DNA of 64,000 nt from SSC4 sp964443225 (GTDB lineage: Bacteria > Chloroflexota > Anaerolineae > SSC4 > Amarolineaceae). The position numbers were made by a program, and so were the translations under genes. The stretch lies in contig CAYUCC010000021.1 in assembly GCA_964443225.1 (NCBI GenBank), positions 7,638 through 71,637 of the forward strand, given 5' to 3'. Positions 51,896 through 60,040 of this stretch are shown one piece after another; position 1 is the stretch's first letter; every line of letters starts with the position of its first letter. The notes beneath the pieces are model-generated. The model was not told where the DNA came from. It did not search any database and saw only the letters and a list, made by a program, of their open reading frames with translations.

Positions 51896-53068
51896 ATGAT
51901 CACCAGGTGGATCGACGACAACCTGCGCGACCGCGTGGTCCGGCGCGTTGCGCACTGGCCCCTTGTGGGTTATAATCAGCTATCCAGCCGCACGGGCGCG
52001 GATGCACCAGCGTTGGCGGCCGCACAGGCACAATCCGCCGCCGGCACCGATGAGGACCGGGTACTGGCCGTGATGGTCCGCCAGGCCCACGAAGGAGTAC
52101 GCATGCTCTTTGCGCGTGACGAGATGCTGCAGCGCGTACGGCGCCTGGCACTGCCCAAATTGATATTCAACGGGGTCGCCATCGCCATTCTGCTCTGGCG
52201 GGGTCCGTTTTGGCTGCCGATGGCGATCCTGGTCCTGGACGTGGTCTACCTGCTGGCAGTGTATCCCACCTTCAACCGCCAGCGCCCGCTGCCGGCGACC
52301 TTGATCACCCTGGGTCTCACGGCGCTGGCTGTGGCGGCTGTGGCCGCCGGTGCACCCCTCTATGCGCCGGTGTTGCTCGTGTTTCTGACGCCGCTGCCGG
52401 TGGCTGCGGCAGCCACCCTCGGCTCCACCACCGCCATGCGCTGGGGTGCCGGCATCGCCACGGTGGGTGTGGTGCTGACCGTTGTGCTGGCCGCCAACGG
52501 GTTACCATCCAGCACCCCCCCCACCACGCTGTTGATCTGGTCAGCTGTCGTTCTGGCCACGGTCTGGATCCAAACGCTGGCCCTGCAGAACCTGATGGTC
52601 GAAGCGCGCACACCTCAGGTCGCCGTTGGGCGTCCGGTGCCCGTCGCCAATGGGCTGATGGTGGTTGCCGTCACCGATGCGGTCTTCGACGCGAGCAGCG
52701 AGCAGATTCGCCAGACGCTGCAAGGGGCGATCGACAGCCAGGGCTGCCGTTGGCTGGTCCTCGATCTATCGACGTCGGTCAAAGTGAGCAGCGAGGAGAT
52801 CGACCGGCTGACCGAAGCCGCGCTCGGTTTGCCCAACTGCAAAGTGGTCCTGGCGCGCGTGCCCGCCGACGCCATCGTGCGTCCCGGTGCGCCGGCACTG
52901 CTGCGCAAACGGCTCGATCATTTCGCCACCGTCACCCAGGCCGTCGAGGTAGGTCTGCGCCATCTCGGCTGGGTCCACCCTGCCACAACACCCGAAGCCC
53001 GCGAAGCCCGCGAACCGATCCGTATTCCAACCTCCGTGATGACCGAGGAGTGGTGGGATAAAGAGTGA
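51896..53068 (+). CDS. Integral membrane protein with C-terminal STAS-like domain
   Basis: This 390-aa protein has a soluble start of about 90 residues (QAHEGVRMLFARDEMLQR), then about five or six transmembrane helices (about 92-230) and a soluble C-terminal domain (about 245-350). The latter reads MVVAVTDAVFDASSEQIRQT, CRWLVLDLSTSVKVSSEEID and CKVVLARVPADAIV, the strand-helix pattern of a STAS domain with the usual D-x-S region. STAS domains act in anti-sigma control and at the tail of sulfate permeases; this one does not look like SulP. It diverges from the response regulator. Function is unknown. Confidence 0.65.
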   Translation: MITRWIDDNLRDRVVRRVAHWPLVGYNQLSSRTGADAPALAAAQAQSAAGTDEDRVLAVMVRQAHEGVRMLFARDEMLQRVRRLALPKLIFNGVAIAILLWRGPFWLPMAILVLDVVYLLAVYPTFNRQRPLPATLITLGLTALAVAAVAAGAPLYAPVLLVFLTPLPVAAAATLGSTTAMRWGAGIATVGVVLTVVLAANGLPSSTPPTTLLIWSAVVLATVWIQTLALQNLMVEARTPQVAVGRPVPVANGLMVVAVTDAVFDASSEQIRQTLQGAIDSQGCRWLVLDLSTSVKVSSEEIDRLTEAALGLPNCKVVLARVPADAIVRPGAPALLRKRLDHFATVTQAVEVGLRHLGWVHPATTPEAREAREPIRIPTSVMTEEWWDKE

Positions 53069-53069
53069 C

Positions 53070-53915
53070 CTACCCCCTACTCCGTACTCCCAAATACCCG
53101 CTCACACGATCATCATCACCCTGCGGATAGTCGAAAGCAAAGTGAGCGGCCACCTGAAGCGCGGCCGCGCGGAAGAGGCGGCCCATCGCCGTCAGGGCTT
53201 CCCACGTGTGCTCGTAGCTCCCATCGGCGTAGGTTTGCAGCAGCAAATCCCAATGGGCGGGCGTGAGGTAGCGCTGGAAGTACTTGCCGAATTTGCCGGG
53301 ATTGACTGAAAAATCGGTCTGCACGCCGATATTCCAGGTCAACATCTTCATCAGCTCTTCACGCAGCACCTGGTCGAGCATGTAGCGGGCGTAGGGTAAT
53401 TCGCCGCGCCACAGGCCTTTGGCGACGTAGGGACCGACCCACCAGAACTCGTTGCAGCAGTCGGCGAAGGCTTTGGCCGTGGGTGGCGGGGGCAGGTAGT
53501 CGCGTTCGCTGGGGGGTGGTAGTGGCCCGATGCAGCCGTCCTTGTCCAGGAGCAGCACGCTCAGGCTGTCTCGGGCCCGCGCGCGTGCTTTGTCGATCGG
53601 ATAAATGCCCAGGTCGATACGGTGACCATCCATGAATTGCATCAGGTATGCAAACCCACCGTCTCGGCTCGGCGGCGGGTTCTGCATCTCCTCCGGCAGC
53701 TGCAGGATCATCAGCTCACCAAAACGGGCGATCCAGGTTAGATTATGCCAGAAAGGTGCCACGTCGGTCACGGCGTAGACGATGTCGAAATCCTGGAAGC
53801 GGTCGCGCGGGGCATTGGGGTTGGCGCGTGAGCCGTTCAGGATGACGGCGCGGATACGCTCGTCGGCGCGGGCCGTGCCGATGATCAGGTCGAACATCTC
53901 CTGTTCGCTGCGCAT
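53070..53915 (-). CDS. Aminoglycoside 6-adenylyltransferase (ANT(6)/AadE family)
   Basis: This 281-aa nucleotidyltransferase has the GS-x-DD-type site as ILNGSRANPNAPRDRFQDFDIVY, with acidic residues for Mg2+, followed by DGHRIDLGIYPID and the C-terminal helical part (GVQTDFSVNPGKFGKYFQ, YLTPAHWDLLLQTY). This is the streptomycin adenylyltransferase family; environmental members often lack proven resistance activity. The last residues (GYLGVRSRG) and the stop codon are encoded by a heptamer repeat shared with the end of dhaM. It ends one base after the converging membrane-protein gene. Confidence 0.88.
   Translation of the reverse strand: MRSEQEMFDLIIGTARADERIRAVILNGSRANPNAPRDRFQDFDIVYAVTDVAPFWHNLTWIARFGELMILQLPEEMQNPPPSRDGGFAYLMQFMDGHRIDLGIYPIDKARARARDSLSVLLLDKDGCIGPLPPPSERDYLPPPPTAKAFADCCNEFWWVGPYVAKGLWRGELPYARYMLDQVLREELMKMLTWNIGVQTDFSVNPGKFGKYFQRYLTPAHWDLLLQTYADGSYEHTWEALTAMGRLFRAAALQVAAHFAFDYPQGDDDRVSGYLGVRSRG
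53079..53092 (-). repeat. Two heptamer units at end of aadE-like gene
   Basis: ACTCCGT-ACTCCCA (plus strand) reads GGAGTACGGAGT on the minus strand and gives the GVRS codons, exactly as in the dhaM tail. Confidence 0.75.
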
Positions 53916-53950
53916 TTCTCCTCCGCGGCAACGATTGGGTAGGACGGGAC

Positions 53951-54360
53951 TCCTACTCCTACTCGTACTCGTACTCGTACTCGAACCACCTGGTTACTTC
54001 GTTTGAGCATCGCCATCGACTACGCTCGATCAATCGCCGCGGTCGTGGCGAGTGACCCGGTACATCTCCGATCTGCGGCAACTTTCGAGTACGAGTACGA
54101 GTAGGACGGGACTCGATCAGTGGCTGCCGTCGTGACGAGTNNNNNNNNNNNNNNNNNNNNNNNNNNNNNNNNNNNNNNNNNNNNNNNNNNNNNNNNNNNN
54201 NNNNNNNNNNNNNNNNNNNNNNNNNNNNNNNNNNNNNNNNTACGTCTCAGATCTGCGGCAACCTTCGAGTACGAGTACGAGTACGAGTACGAGTACGAGT
54301 ACGAGTAGGAGTACGAGTAGGATGGTACTCGATCAATGGCTGCCGTCGAGGCGAGTGACC
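53951..54360. repeat. GAGTAC hexamer tracts and about 85-bp minisatellite units
   Basis: A CTCGTA tract at about 53951-53983 is the inverse of CGAGTA tracts at 54086-54105 and 54266-54320. A longer unit beginning CTCGATCAATSGCYGCSG and including ATCTGCGGCAACYTTCGAG starts near 54026, 54113 and 54328. The first interval is 87 bases; the second contains the gap. Confidence 0.8.
54141..54240. other. Assembly gap (100 N)
   Basis: Exactly 100 N interrupt the repeat array, a conventional placeholder for a gap of unknown size. Confidence 0.98.
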
Positions 54361-54362
54361 GG

Positions 54363-54602
54363 CTAGTCCTGCGTCCCGAAATAGTGCGCGAACAGCTCGC
54401 GTGAGCGTTTGGCGCCTTCCTCGCTCAACACGAGGGTGGGCGTTTTGCGCTGGGGATCGCTGATGTACCCTTTCTGGTACAGCCGGTCCAGCACGGTCAC
54501 GTCGAGGCCCTTCCAGGCCCGGGTGCCGTACTGGTCGCGCGAACTGGTGAGGAACAGCAGCGCCAGGACCATGTCATCGACTTTGTCTTTGTCGTATTCC
54601 AT
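54363..54602 (-). CDS. DUF6429-like small protein
   Basis: This 79-aa protein (MEYDKDKVDDMVLALLFLTS, RAWKGLDVTVLDRLYQKGYI, then LVLSEEGAKRSRELFAHYF) matches my memory of the DUF6429 group of small winged-helix-like proteins found in many proteobacteria and Chloroflexi. The middle and end look like a helix-turn-helix with wing. Its stop lies at the edge of the minisatellite. Function is unknown. Confidence 0.65.
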   Translation of the reverse strand: MEYDKDKVDDMVLALLFLTSSRDQYGTRAWKGLDVTVLDRLYQKGYISDPQRKTPTLVLSEEGAKRSRELFAHYFGTQD

Positions 54603-54633
54603 TGGGCAGATTCACACTCTCTCTGTGGCCGTT

Positions 54634-55056
54634 TCAGCGCATGGCCGGGTCCGAACCATCCACAACCGATTTGATATCGACGATCGGTGTCCCGTCGACC
54701 GCTTCCAGTGGTACCACGTGCAATGCGTGGGCGGTCACTTCCAGGACGGTAACCCGGTGCAGGCCGATGGGGTTGGGGCGGTTGGGCGAGCGTGTGGCGA
54801 AGACGCCGGTCAACGGCCGCGCTGGGTCACTGCGGGGATGGACTTGCAGCAGGTCCCGCTGCCCCAGGTGCAGCCAGGTCAGCACGATGAGCTCGTCACC
54901 GGCCGCAATACCGGTCAGCCCTGGTGCCACCGCGGGAGTCAGCTCCAACCAGGCGTCGGGGGCGCCTTCGTCACCCTGTTTGGGCGCATCCTCACGGCGG
55001 GTCAGCGTGGATCGGACATAGCCGATCGGTTCGATGGTGAAGATGGTTGTGCTCAT
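54634..55056 (-). CDS. TrmO/TsaA-like tRNA methyltransferase
   Basis: This 140-aa protein is a compact TsaA-type (UPF0066) SAM-binding protein. IEPIGYVRSTLTRREDAPKQ opens it, and GVFATRSPNRPNPIGLHRVT is the family signature. TrmO N6-methylates t6A37 in tRNA-Thr; the protein here lacks the C-terminal extension of E. coli TrmO and is like archaeal-type short forms. ATG 55056 overlaps the stop of the upstream O-methyltransferase by one base (TGATG), so the two are coupled. Confidence 0.85.
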   Translation of the reverse strand: MSTTIFTIEPIGYVRSTLTRREDAPKQGDEGAPDAWLELTPAVAPGLTGIAAGDELIVLTWLHLGQRDLLQVHPRSDPARPLTGVFATRSPNRPNPIGLHRVTVLEVTAHALHVVPLEAVDGTPIVDIKSVVDGSDPAMR

Positions 55057-55733
55057 CAATGGGCATCTCCTGTGACCAGCACCATCGCCAGGCCATCGTA
55101 CCCCTTGCTGCCCACGGTTTGCAGGACCGTGGCATCCACGCGTGGGTCGGCGGCCGCCCGCTCGAAAAAGGTGCGCATGCTCAGGACGTTGGAATCGCTG
55201 CTGGCCGCATCGGCCACCTTGCCCTGGCGTACCACGTTGTCGACCACAATCAGGCTGCCGCGCCGCGCCAGCTTGAGCGCCCACTCGAAGTAGGCCGGGA
55301 TGTTCGGCTTGTCGGCATCGATGAAGATGAAGTCGAACGGCCCGCGTCCTTCGGCGGCCAGCTGCGGCAGGGTGTCCAGGGCCGGCCCCAGGTGCAGTTC
55401 GATGAGATCACCCAGGCCGGCACGGGCGAAGTTGGCCTGGGCCACCGCGGCGTGTTGGGGGTTGGCCTCCAGCGTGACCAGGCGCCCATCGGCCGGCAGC
55501 GCACGCGCCAGGCAGATCGTGCTGTAACCGCCGAGGGTGCCGATCTCCAGGATGTGGCGCGCCCCCAGGCTGCGCGCCAGCAGGGTCAGGAACTTACCCT
55601 GACCGGGTGAGACCTGGATGGCGGGCAGGCCGGCCTCCGCACTGGCGGTCAGCGCGGCGTCGAGGATAGGATCGGGATGGACGAACAAATCGTCGAAATA
55701 ATGGTCAACAACTGTCCATTGATCTTGAGTCAT
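55056..55733 (-). CDS. O-methyltransferase (COMT-like, family 3)
   Basis: This 225-aa cation-dependent O-methyltransferase begins at ATG 55733. QVSPGQGKFLTLLARSLGA leads into HILEIGTLGGYSTICLARAL (motif I), LVTLEANPQHAAVA (motif II), and FDFIFIDADKPNIPAYFEWA with the metal-binding Asp residues, then GSLIVVDNVVRQGKV. Family members methylate catechols, caffeoyl-CoA or small phenols. Substrate is unknown here. Confidence 0.9.
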   Translation of the reverse strand: MTQDQWTVVDHYFDDLFVHPDPILDAALTASAEAGLPAIQVSPGQGKFLTLLARSLGARHILEIGTLGGYSTICLARALPADGRLVTLEANPQHAAVAQANFARAGLGDLIELHLGPALDTLPQLAAEGRGPFDFIFIDADKPNIPAYFEWALKLARRGSLIVVDNVVRQGKVADAASSDSNVLSMRTFFERAAADPRVDATVLQTVGSKGYDGLAMVLVTGDAH

Positions 55734-55758
55734 ATCGTTAGGTCCATGGCGTACGAAC

Positions 55759-56220
55759 TCATCTTCGTGACCTCCTTTTGCTGTTTCGACCCCTTGTTGG
55801 TGGTTTCTCCAGAGAAGCTTTGAACAGCTGGTAGTGACGCTGAAGACGCGCCACGTAGGCCGGGTCCTGGATAAGGAACCGGAACTGGTCAAGCAGGGCT
55901 GGGGAATACACAGTCTGTGGGTTGAGCGGATCCAATGTAGTGCCGGTCGAAGCCTGCGCCAGCTTTTTGTCATGCATCCACTGCTCATAGAAGCTGGCAT
56001 CTTCCCATCCATAGTTGATCGTTGCCCATACTTTGTCACCGGATGTGGGTGTGACGACGTTGATGAGCACGCGTTGACAATCGCAGTCGATCTCGTCACA
56101 ATAAAGCTCAATGAAGCCGTATTCGCCGTCAGGCAACTCAGGGCTGCCCCACACCGTAACCGACCTCGTCTCGCGAAGGCCCAATGTACGAAATCGTGAG
56201 ATGAACGGAACCATTGCCAT
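55759..56220 (-). CDS. Conserved hypothetical protein
   Basis: This protein of about 153 aa reads MVPFISRFRTLGLRETRSVT near the start and GEYGFIELYCDEIDCDCQR with a C-x5-C-x-C cluster that could bind metal. It ends in a basic tail (RGRNSKRRSRR). It recalls longer proteins that carry a SEC-C zinc motif at the C-terminus, which is absent here. Starts at 56220 or 56244 are possible; the first leaves five bases after the acetyltransferase stop. No function can be given. Confidence 0.6.
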   Translation of the reverse strand: MAMVPFISRFRTLGLRETRSVTVWGSPELPDGEYGFIELYCDEIDCDCQRVLINVVTPTSGDKVWATINYGWEDASFYEQWMHDKKLAQASTGTTLDPLNPQTVYSPALLDQFRFLIQDPAYVARLQRHYQLFKASLEKPPTRGRNSKRRSRR

Positions 56221-56225
56221 CGTGG

Positions 56226-56768
56226 TTATTCCCAGGTTCTCCATTCGTGGTTCAATAACCCAAACAGCCGCGTATCCCACCAGCGGCCCTTAAAATACTC
56301 GTTCTCACGCAGGCGTCCTTCGGGCTGCATGCCCAACTTCTGCAAGACGTTCACCGAGGCAGTATTCTCCGCGATGCACCAGGCCCAGATGCGGTGCAGC
56401 TTGAGTTCGGTGAAGCCAAAGTCTACGATCGCACGCGCCGCTTCGGTGGCGTAGCCGTGTCCCCACTGCGCCGGCGCCAGCTCGAAGCCGATGTCCCCCT
56501 CGTGGGCAGCGGCCGTCTTGCGCCGGATGCCGCAGTTGCCGATCACTTCGCGGCTCGATGCGAGAACCACTGCCAGCTGAAACCGCAAACGCGGCCGCAC
56601 CTGCCGGTCGCCCAAGAACATCGCCACGAACGCCTGCACCGCTGCGGGCGTTCGTTCTGTCCAGTCGTAGTAACGCAGGTAGCGCGGATCGTTTTGATAG
56701 GCCAGCACGGCATGCCAGTCGTTCTCTTCGAACTCGCGCAACATCAGCCGTTCGGTGGTCAATTCCAT
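56226..56768 (-). CDS. GNAT acetyltransferase (RimJ/RimL type)
   Basis: This 180-aa enzyme has ELTTERLMLREFEENDWHAV at the start, IGNCGIRRKTAAAHEGDIGF in the core and the acetyl-CoA loop QWGHGYATEAARAIVDFGF, then ENTASVNVLQKLGMQPEGRL. It belongs to the Acetyltransf_3 group that acetylates N-terminal residues of ribosomal proteins or small amines. ATG 56768 is preferred over 56786 because homology begins there. A second gene of the same type lies at 57697. Confidence 0.88.
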   Translation of the reverse strand: MELTTERLMLREFEENDWHAVLAYQNDPRYLRYYDWTERTPAAVQAFVAMFLGDRQVRPRLRFQLAVVLASSREVIGNCGIRRKTAAAHEGDIGFELAPAQWGHGYATEAARAIVDFGFTELKLHRIWAWCIAENTASVNVLQKLGMQPEGRLRENEYFKGRWWDTRLFGLLNHEWRTWE

Positions 56769-56805
56769 GAGGCGGCCTACGTCCACAGAAATGGCCGGAT
56801 ATCGA

Positions 56806-57663
56806 TCAGCCGGCGCGGGCTCTGAGATTGCCCAAACGCGCAGCTTCGTTTTTTACAAACCACTCGTCCATGCTGAGCGCGTCGAAGGCCATTTCAAAAT
56901 AGGGTCGCGCCGCGTCCATGCGGTCCAACGCGGCCAGGTTTTCGGCGATCTCCTCGAACACGTAACCATCGACCGTGCCGGCCGCGGCATGTTCGGCCTC
57001 CAGGGTACGCTGGATGACCAGCGCCTCGTCGCAGCGACCCAACGAACGCAGGCAGCGTGCCACCGACCAGCGGGCAATCTGGATTCGTTCAGGTTTGCCG
57101 CGTTCCTCCCACTCGGTTTGAGCCTCCTCGAAGAGCGGCAGCGCCTCATCGAAGCGCCCCAGGGCGTGCAGATCCCAGGCGCTGTTGTTGAGCATCGCAG
57201 GGATCAAGGCGCGTGCCTTGGGGTCCTGCGACACCCGCGCAATGGCCAGCCCGCGCGCATTCCAGGCCACGGCATCCGGCGTGCCGGCGTACGTGATGGC
57301 CACCATGTGTGCAGCGTCGGCCGCCAGGCCCTCGAGACCAGCGGCCTGGGCCTGGTCCCACGCTTCGACAAACAGCACCCGCGCCACCTCCGGTTCGCCG
57401 CTCGAATTGAACGTGCGGCCGCGTTCGAGCAGGTAACGCACACGGGGACGTGGTTCCGCGATGGTAAGCTGTTGTTCTACATCGTCCAGCAGTGCATGGG
57501 CCTCAGCGAAACGTTGGCGCAGGGAGTACGTACGTGCGACTTGTGTCAGCAGCTCCAAGCGAACGTCGTCCTGCGCAGGTTCCAGGGCAGTTCGAAAACG
57601 CGTCTCGCTCAAGGCCGGATCGCTGTATTCCCAAAATGCATCGATGTCAATCGTGTTCATCAT
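56806..57663 (-). CDS. Tetratricopeptide-repeat protein
   Basis: This 285-aa protein is all helical with TPR-like pairs: LLTQVARTYSLRQRFAEAHA, VRYLLERGRTFNSSGEPEVA, MLNNSAWDLHALGRFDEALP, RWSVARCLRSLGRCDEAL and IAENLAALDRMDAARPYF. The regular A-x-x-L/G-x-x-D/E-A spacing fits about six repeats. It has no signal peptide, so it is probably cytoplasmic, a scaffold for other proteins. It lies between two acetyltransferase genes. Confidence 0.8.
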   Translation of the reverse strand: MMNTIDIDAFWEYSDPALSETRFRTALEPAQDDVRLELLTQVARTYSLRQRFAEAHALLDDVEQQLTIAEPRPRVRYLLERGRTFNSSGEPEVARVLFVEAWDQAQAAGLEGLAADAAHMVAITYAGTPDAVAWNARGLAIARVSQDPKARALIPAMLNNSAWDLHALGRFDEALPLFEEAQTEWEERGKPERIQIARWSVARCLRSLGRCDEALVIQRTLEAEHAAAGTVDGYVFEEIAENLAALDRMDAARPYFEMAFDALSMDEWFVKNEAARLGNLRARAG

Positions 57664-57696
57664 GTCAAAGCCTGGTTGTGAGACCTTGCGCAGCGG

Positions 57697-58281
57697 TCAC
57701 GCCGGCGCAGTGTGCCATTCCGACCGCAGCAGCCCATACCAGAGCATGTCCACCAGCGTCCCATCCTTTTTGCGGTGGTGCTGGCGGAAGCGTCCTTCCT
57801 GCACGAACCCGCAGCGCTCGGCCACGCGCTGGCTGGCCGCGTTGTCGGCCGCGCAGCGCAAATCGACGCGCACGACGTGCAGGTGCTCGAAGGCATAGCG
57901 GATCGTCGCGCGGGCCGCTTCGGTGGCATAACCCTGGCGCGTGCCGGCCTGGACGATGAAGTATCCCACCTCGACCCGCGGTACGTCCCAATCGGCATTG
58001 GCCAGGTAGCTCTCGCCGACGTAGGTGCCGGTGGCCTTGTCCCAGAGGCCAAGGATGAACAGGTTACGCAGTGTCCAGTCCGCCGTGAGCCGGCGGAACA
58101 CGACCTCGGCATCCTCAGCGCTGTGGATGGCCATCAGCGAGGCCGGCAGGAACTCGTACAGGTGATCCCAGTTGGCCCGCAGCATCTCATAGTACATCGC
58201 GCCGTCGCCCGGACGGTAGCCTCGCAGCAGCAGCCGTTCGGAGGTGAATTCGGTTGGGAGATCAAGCAGCAGTGGGTTCAT
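57697..58281 (-). CDS. GNAT acetyltransferase (RimJ/RimL type), second
   Basis: This 194-aa enzyme starts at ATG 58281 (MNPLLLDLPTEFTSERLLLR). TGTYVGESYLANADWDVPRV, the CoA loop AGTRQGYATEAARATIRYAF, and NAASQRVAERCGFVQEGRFR define the family. It is a paralogue of the enzyme at 56226 but with quite different sequence outside the motifs, so the substrates likely differ. Confidence 0.88.
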   Translation of the reverse strand: MNPLLLDLPTEFTSERLLLRGYRPGDGAMYYEMLRANWDHLYEFLPASLMAIHSAEDAEVVFRRLTADWTLRNLFILGLWDKATGTYVGESYLANADWDVPRVEVGYFIVQAGTRQGYATEAARATIRYAFEHLHVVRVDLRCAADNAASQRVAERCGFVQEGRFRQHHRKKDGTLVDMLWYGLLRSEWHTAPA

Positions 58282-58375
58282 ATGAAGTTGATTCCTGGCT
58301 CCCGCCAGACTGTTTGCACCCACCGGCCGAAATGATAGCCTCCACCGGCAGGTAGAGGCACAGTGCCAAGAAGGG

Positions 58376-58828
58376 CTACCTGGTAATTAAGGCGTACATC
58401 ATGTCGAAATGCGACCATGCCAGCAGAAAATCACCCAGACCTACCCGGACTGGCGTTTCATCTTCGTATGCTGGATCCAGAAGCATGGCTGACTCAGGAT
58501 CAAGATCGATTAGCACAACCGCATGAGGAGTATCCTCGTGCCAATAGGGCAATTCAGATGTGCGCAAGAAGATAATCGGAGCGTGACCCTTCGCAAGGGC
58601 ACCCGCAAGCTCGTTCAGGGACCCTTGAGTGAACTGGACGTTCAAGTCCCAGGACGCAAGCCGTCGGATATTGGACGCAGGCACACCCGCGGGTCGTGCT
58701 CCAATCTGGCGGGCAATCTCTTCCTGCAGCGCTGGTTGTTCAAGGTGTGCCAATACCATGGCAGCACAAGCAACCAGGCAACCGCCAGGCTCACGCTGGG
58801 GCAGATAGGGTACGTCGAGCAAGGGCAT
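58376..58828 (-). CDS. C39-like papain-fold peptidase
   Basis: This 150-aa protein begins PLLDVPYLPQREPGGCLVAC, where the Cys in GGCLVACAAMV fits the nucleophile. TPHAVVLIDLD supplies His and LLDPAYEDE the Asp of a peptidase C39-type triad. There is no transporter domain and no signal peptide. ATG 58828 or GTG 58834 may be the start; either overlaps the preceding gene by about 40 bases, which implies coupling. It may be a stand-alone protease processing its partner, or an inactive relative. Confidence 0.75.
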   Translation of the reverse strand: MPLLDVPYLPQREPGGCLVACAAMVLAHLEQPALQEEIARQIGARPAGVPASNIRRLASWDLNVQFTQGSLNELAGALAKGHAPIIFLRTSELPYWHEDTPHAVVLIDLDPESAMLLDPAYEDETPVRVGLGDFLLAWSHFDMMYALITR

Positions 58829-59153
58829 CGGCACGCTCTGAGATTTCTTCTAACCCGTGTTGATCGAAGAGGATTTCACCGGTCTCGACGTCGACGTCGA
58901 TGTCACCGACTTTGCCCACGAGACCCATGTTGGGGAATCCAAGCCAGACTGGCACTCGCCATCGAACTCGATCACCTACCACCAGCGTTGGTTCCTGGCC
59001 ACACAACAGGTTGCTTACACGCTCCAGCATCAACCTGCTGACCTTGCGTTGCGCTGTGAATGCAGTGATCGCCAGGCGCGTACGCACCCGAATATCGATC
59101 TCCAGGTCAGCAGACGGCAGTACTTTGAGCAATTCGAGATCAACAGCAGTCAT
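58791..59153 (-). CDS. Small conserved protein coupled to C39-like gene
   Basis: This protein of about 120 aa (MTAVDLELLKVLPSADLEID, RTRLAITAFTAQRKVSRLML, LLCGQEPTLVVGDRVRWRVP, VGDIDVDVETGEILFDQ) resembles uncharacterised proteins that I recall from Chloroflexi and cyanobacteria. ATG 59153 has an AAGGTGG site; ATG 59186 lies almost on the predicted transcription start, so the inner start is preferred. IDVDVETGEI looks like a beta-hairpin of a PepSY-type fold. Function is unknown; the overlap with a peptidase gene suggests that they work together. Confidence 0.65.
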   Translation of the reverse strand: MTAVDLELLKVLPSADLEIDIRVRTRLAITAFTAQRKVSRLMLERVSNLLCGQEPTLVVGDRVRWRVPVWLGFPNMGLVGKVGDIDVDVETGEILFDQHGLEEISERADALARRTLSAPA

Positions 59154-59194
59154 CTTATCCACCTTCTGCGTCTCGACTCGTGTCATCGGGATAG

Positions 59195-59222
59195 ATTATA
59201 CCGGCTTTGTGCAAAGTATCAA
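59195..59222 (-). promoter_or_regulatory. Sigma-70-type promoter for small protein and C39-like gene
   Basis: On the minus strand, TTGATA (59222-59217), 16 bases, TATAAT (59200-59195). The expected start of RNA is around 59188. Confidence 0.7.
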
Positions 59223-59298
59223 GTTGGGGAGAAAAAATCCTAACCCTGCCGCTTTGCGTCTTTACCTCGGCTGGCGGGGTGCGAACCGCACGTAATGT

Positions 59299-59652
59299 CT
59301 ACCTTATGCCTGGGCGGAGTGCAGTCAGCACTAATAGCAACGACTGAATGCGCGTCAGGGTTTGAGTATTGACCCGCCCAAACGTCTTCACAATGAGTGC
59401 TTGATCCAGAGTGTATATCTTGTCAACGCGGACTGTGCCAGGGTGATTGAGCGTTCCCTCAATCAGGTCGACTGATGTGATCGAGAAGCTGTGAGGACTG
59501 GTCGCAGGTGTTGATGTCATTGCTACGACCACCATATCGGAAACCGACGAATTATAGTCGTCATTAGAGACGACGATAACGGGTCGTCGTTTTGTGGATG
59601 ATAAATCAGTAAAAGGAACCGGAATAAGAACAATGTCACCTTGGCTAGGCAT
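59299..59652 (-). CDS. MazF/PemK-type toxin
   Basis: This 117-aa protein has the MazF fold: QGDIVLIPVPFTDLSSTKRR with the conserved P-F and K-R-P loop, PVIVVSNDDYN, VVVAMTSTP and GTLNHPGTVRVDKIYTLDQ. MazF toxins are sequence-specific endoribonucleases. ATG 59652 lies inside the end of the antitoxin gene (8-base overlap), the usual arrangement for a toxin-antitoxin pair. Confidence 0.88.
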   Translation of the reverse strand: MPSQGDIVLIPVPFTDLSSTKRRPVIVVSNDDYNSSVSDMVVVAMTSTPATSPHSFSITSVDLIEGTLNHPGTVRVDKIYTLDQALIVKTFGRVNTQTLTRIQSLLLVLTALRPGIR

Positions 59653-59875
59653 TGTTCCAGTCCTCATCATCCAGTGGATTATCCCAGAAGGCTGTGCTGC
59701 TCCCAGCCGCCGCCACGAGATCGGCAAATGCGTCAACCGGCTCATTGTCTTGAATGACAAAGATGATGAGACGAACGCCGGGCGCGAAGGGTACAGATAA
59801 TTCGACCCGTCCCGGTTCCTGCACCTCGATCTCATATTTGATGGCCGGGTGTAGTGCTTGTTGTGACTCAATCAT
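59645..59875 (-). CDS. Antitoxin-like protein partnered with MazF
   Basis: This 76-aa protein precedes and overlaps the toxin gene. It has a beta-rich centre (YEIEVQEPGRVELSVPF, VRLIIFVIQDN) and an acidic tail (NPLDDEDWNNA) of the type that wraps around MazF. It does not show an AbrB or RHH motif clearly, and resembles the DUF2281-adjacent or VapB-like antitoxins only loosely. Its role rests mainly on gene order. Confidence 0.7.
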   Translation of the reverse strand: MIESQQALHPAIKYEIEVQEPGRVELSVPFAPGVRLIIFVIQDNEPVDAFADLVAAAGSSTAFWDNPLDDEDWNNA

Positions 59876-60040
59876 GATGATTACCTTCTATGTTTGTCAT
59901 GATGACCCATTTTAACCAAAAAGATACAGCTATGCAATTTTAGGCGCATGATCGACCCCCATGACGAGGATCTTGCCCGCGAATGTCACCCACCGCCACG
60001 CGTTTCGACCGTGAACGCCCAGACGACACCAGGCTGCCAC

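Larger units (their letters stand above)
53916..54362. other. Repeat-filled spacer around assembly gap
   Basis: No gene is supported in this stretch. It consists of hexamer tracts, copies of a longer unit and 100 N. Confidence 0.8.

Noticed and set aside
54120..54308. Open frame through the assembly gap
   Set aside because: It consists of unknown residues and a translated hexamer repeat (repeating Glu-Tyr).
53951..54320. Repeat tracts considered as a CRISPR array
   Set aside because: Units are six bases in direct tandem or about 85 bases without spacers; there are no cas genes and no 25-40 bp repeat with unique spacers.
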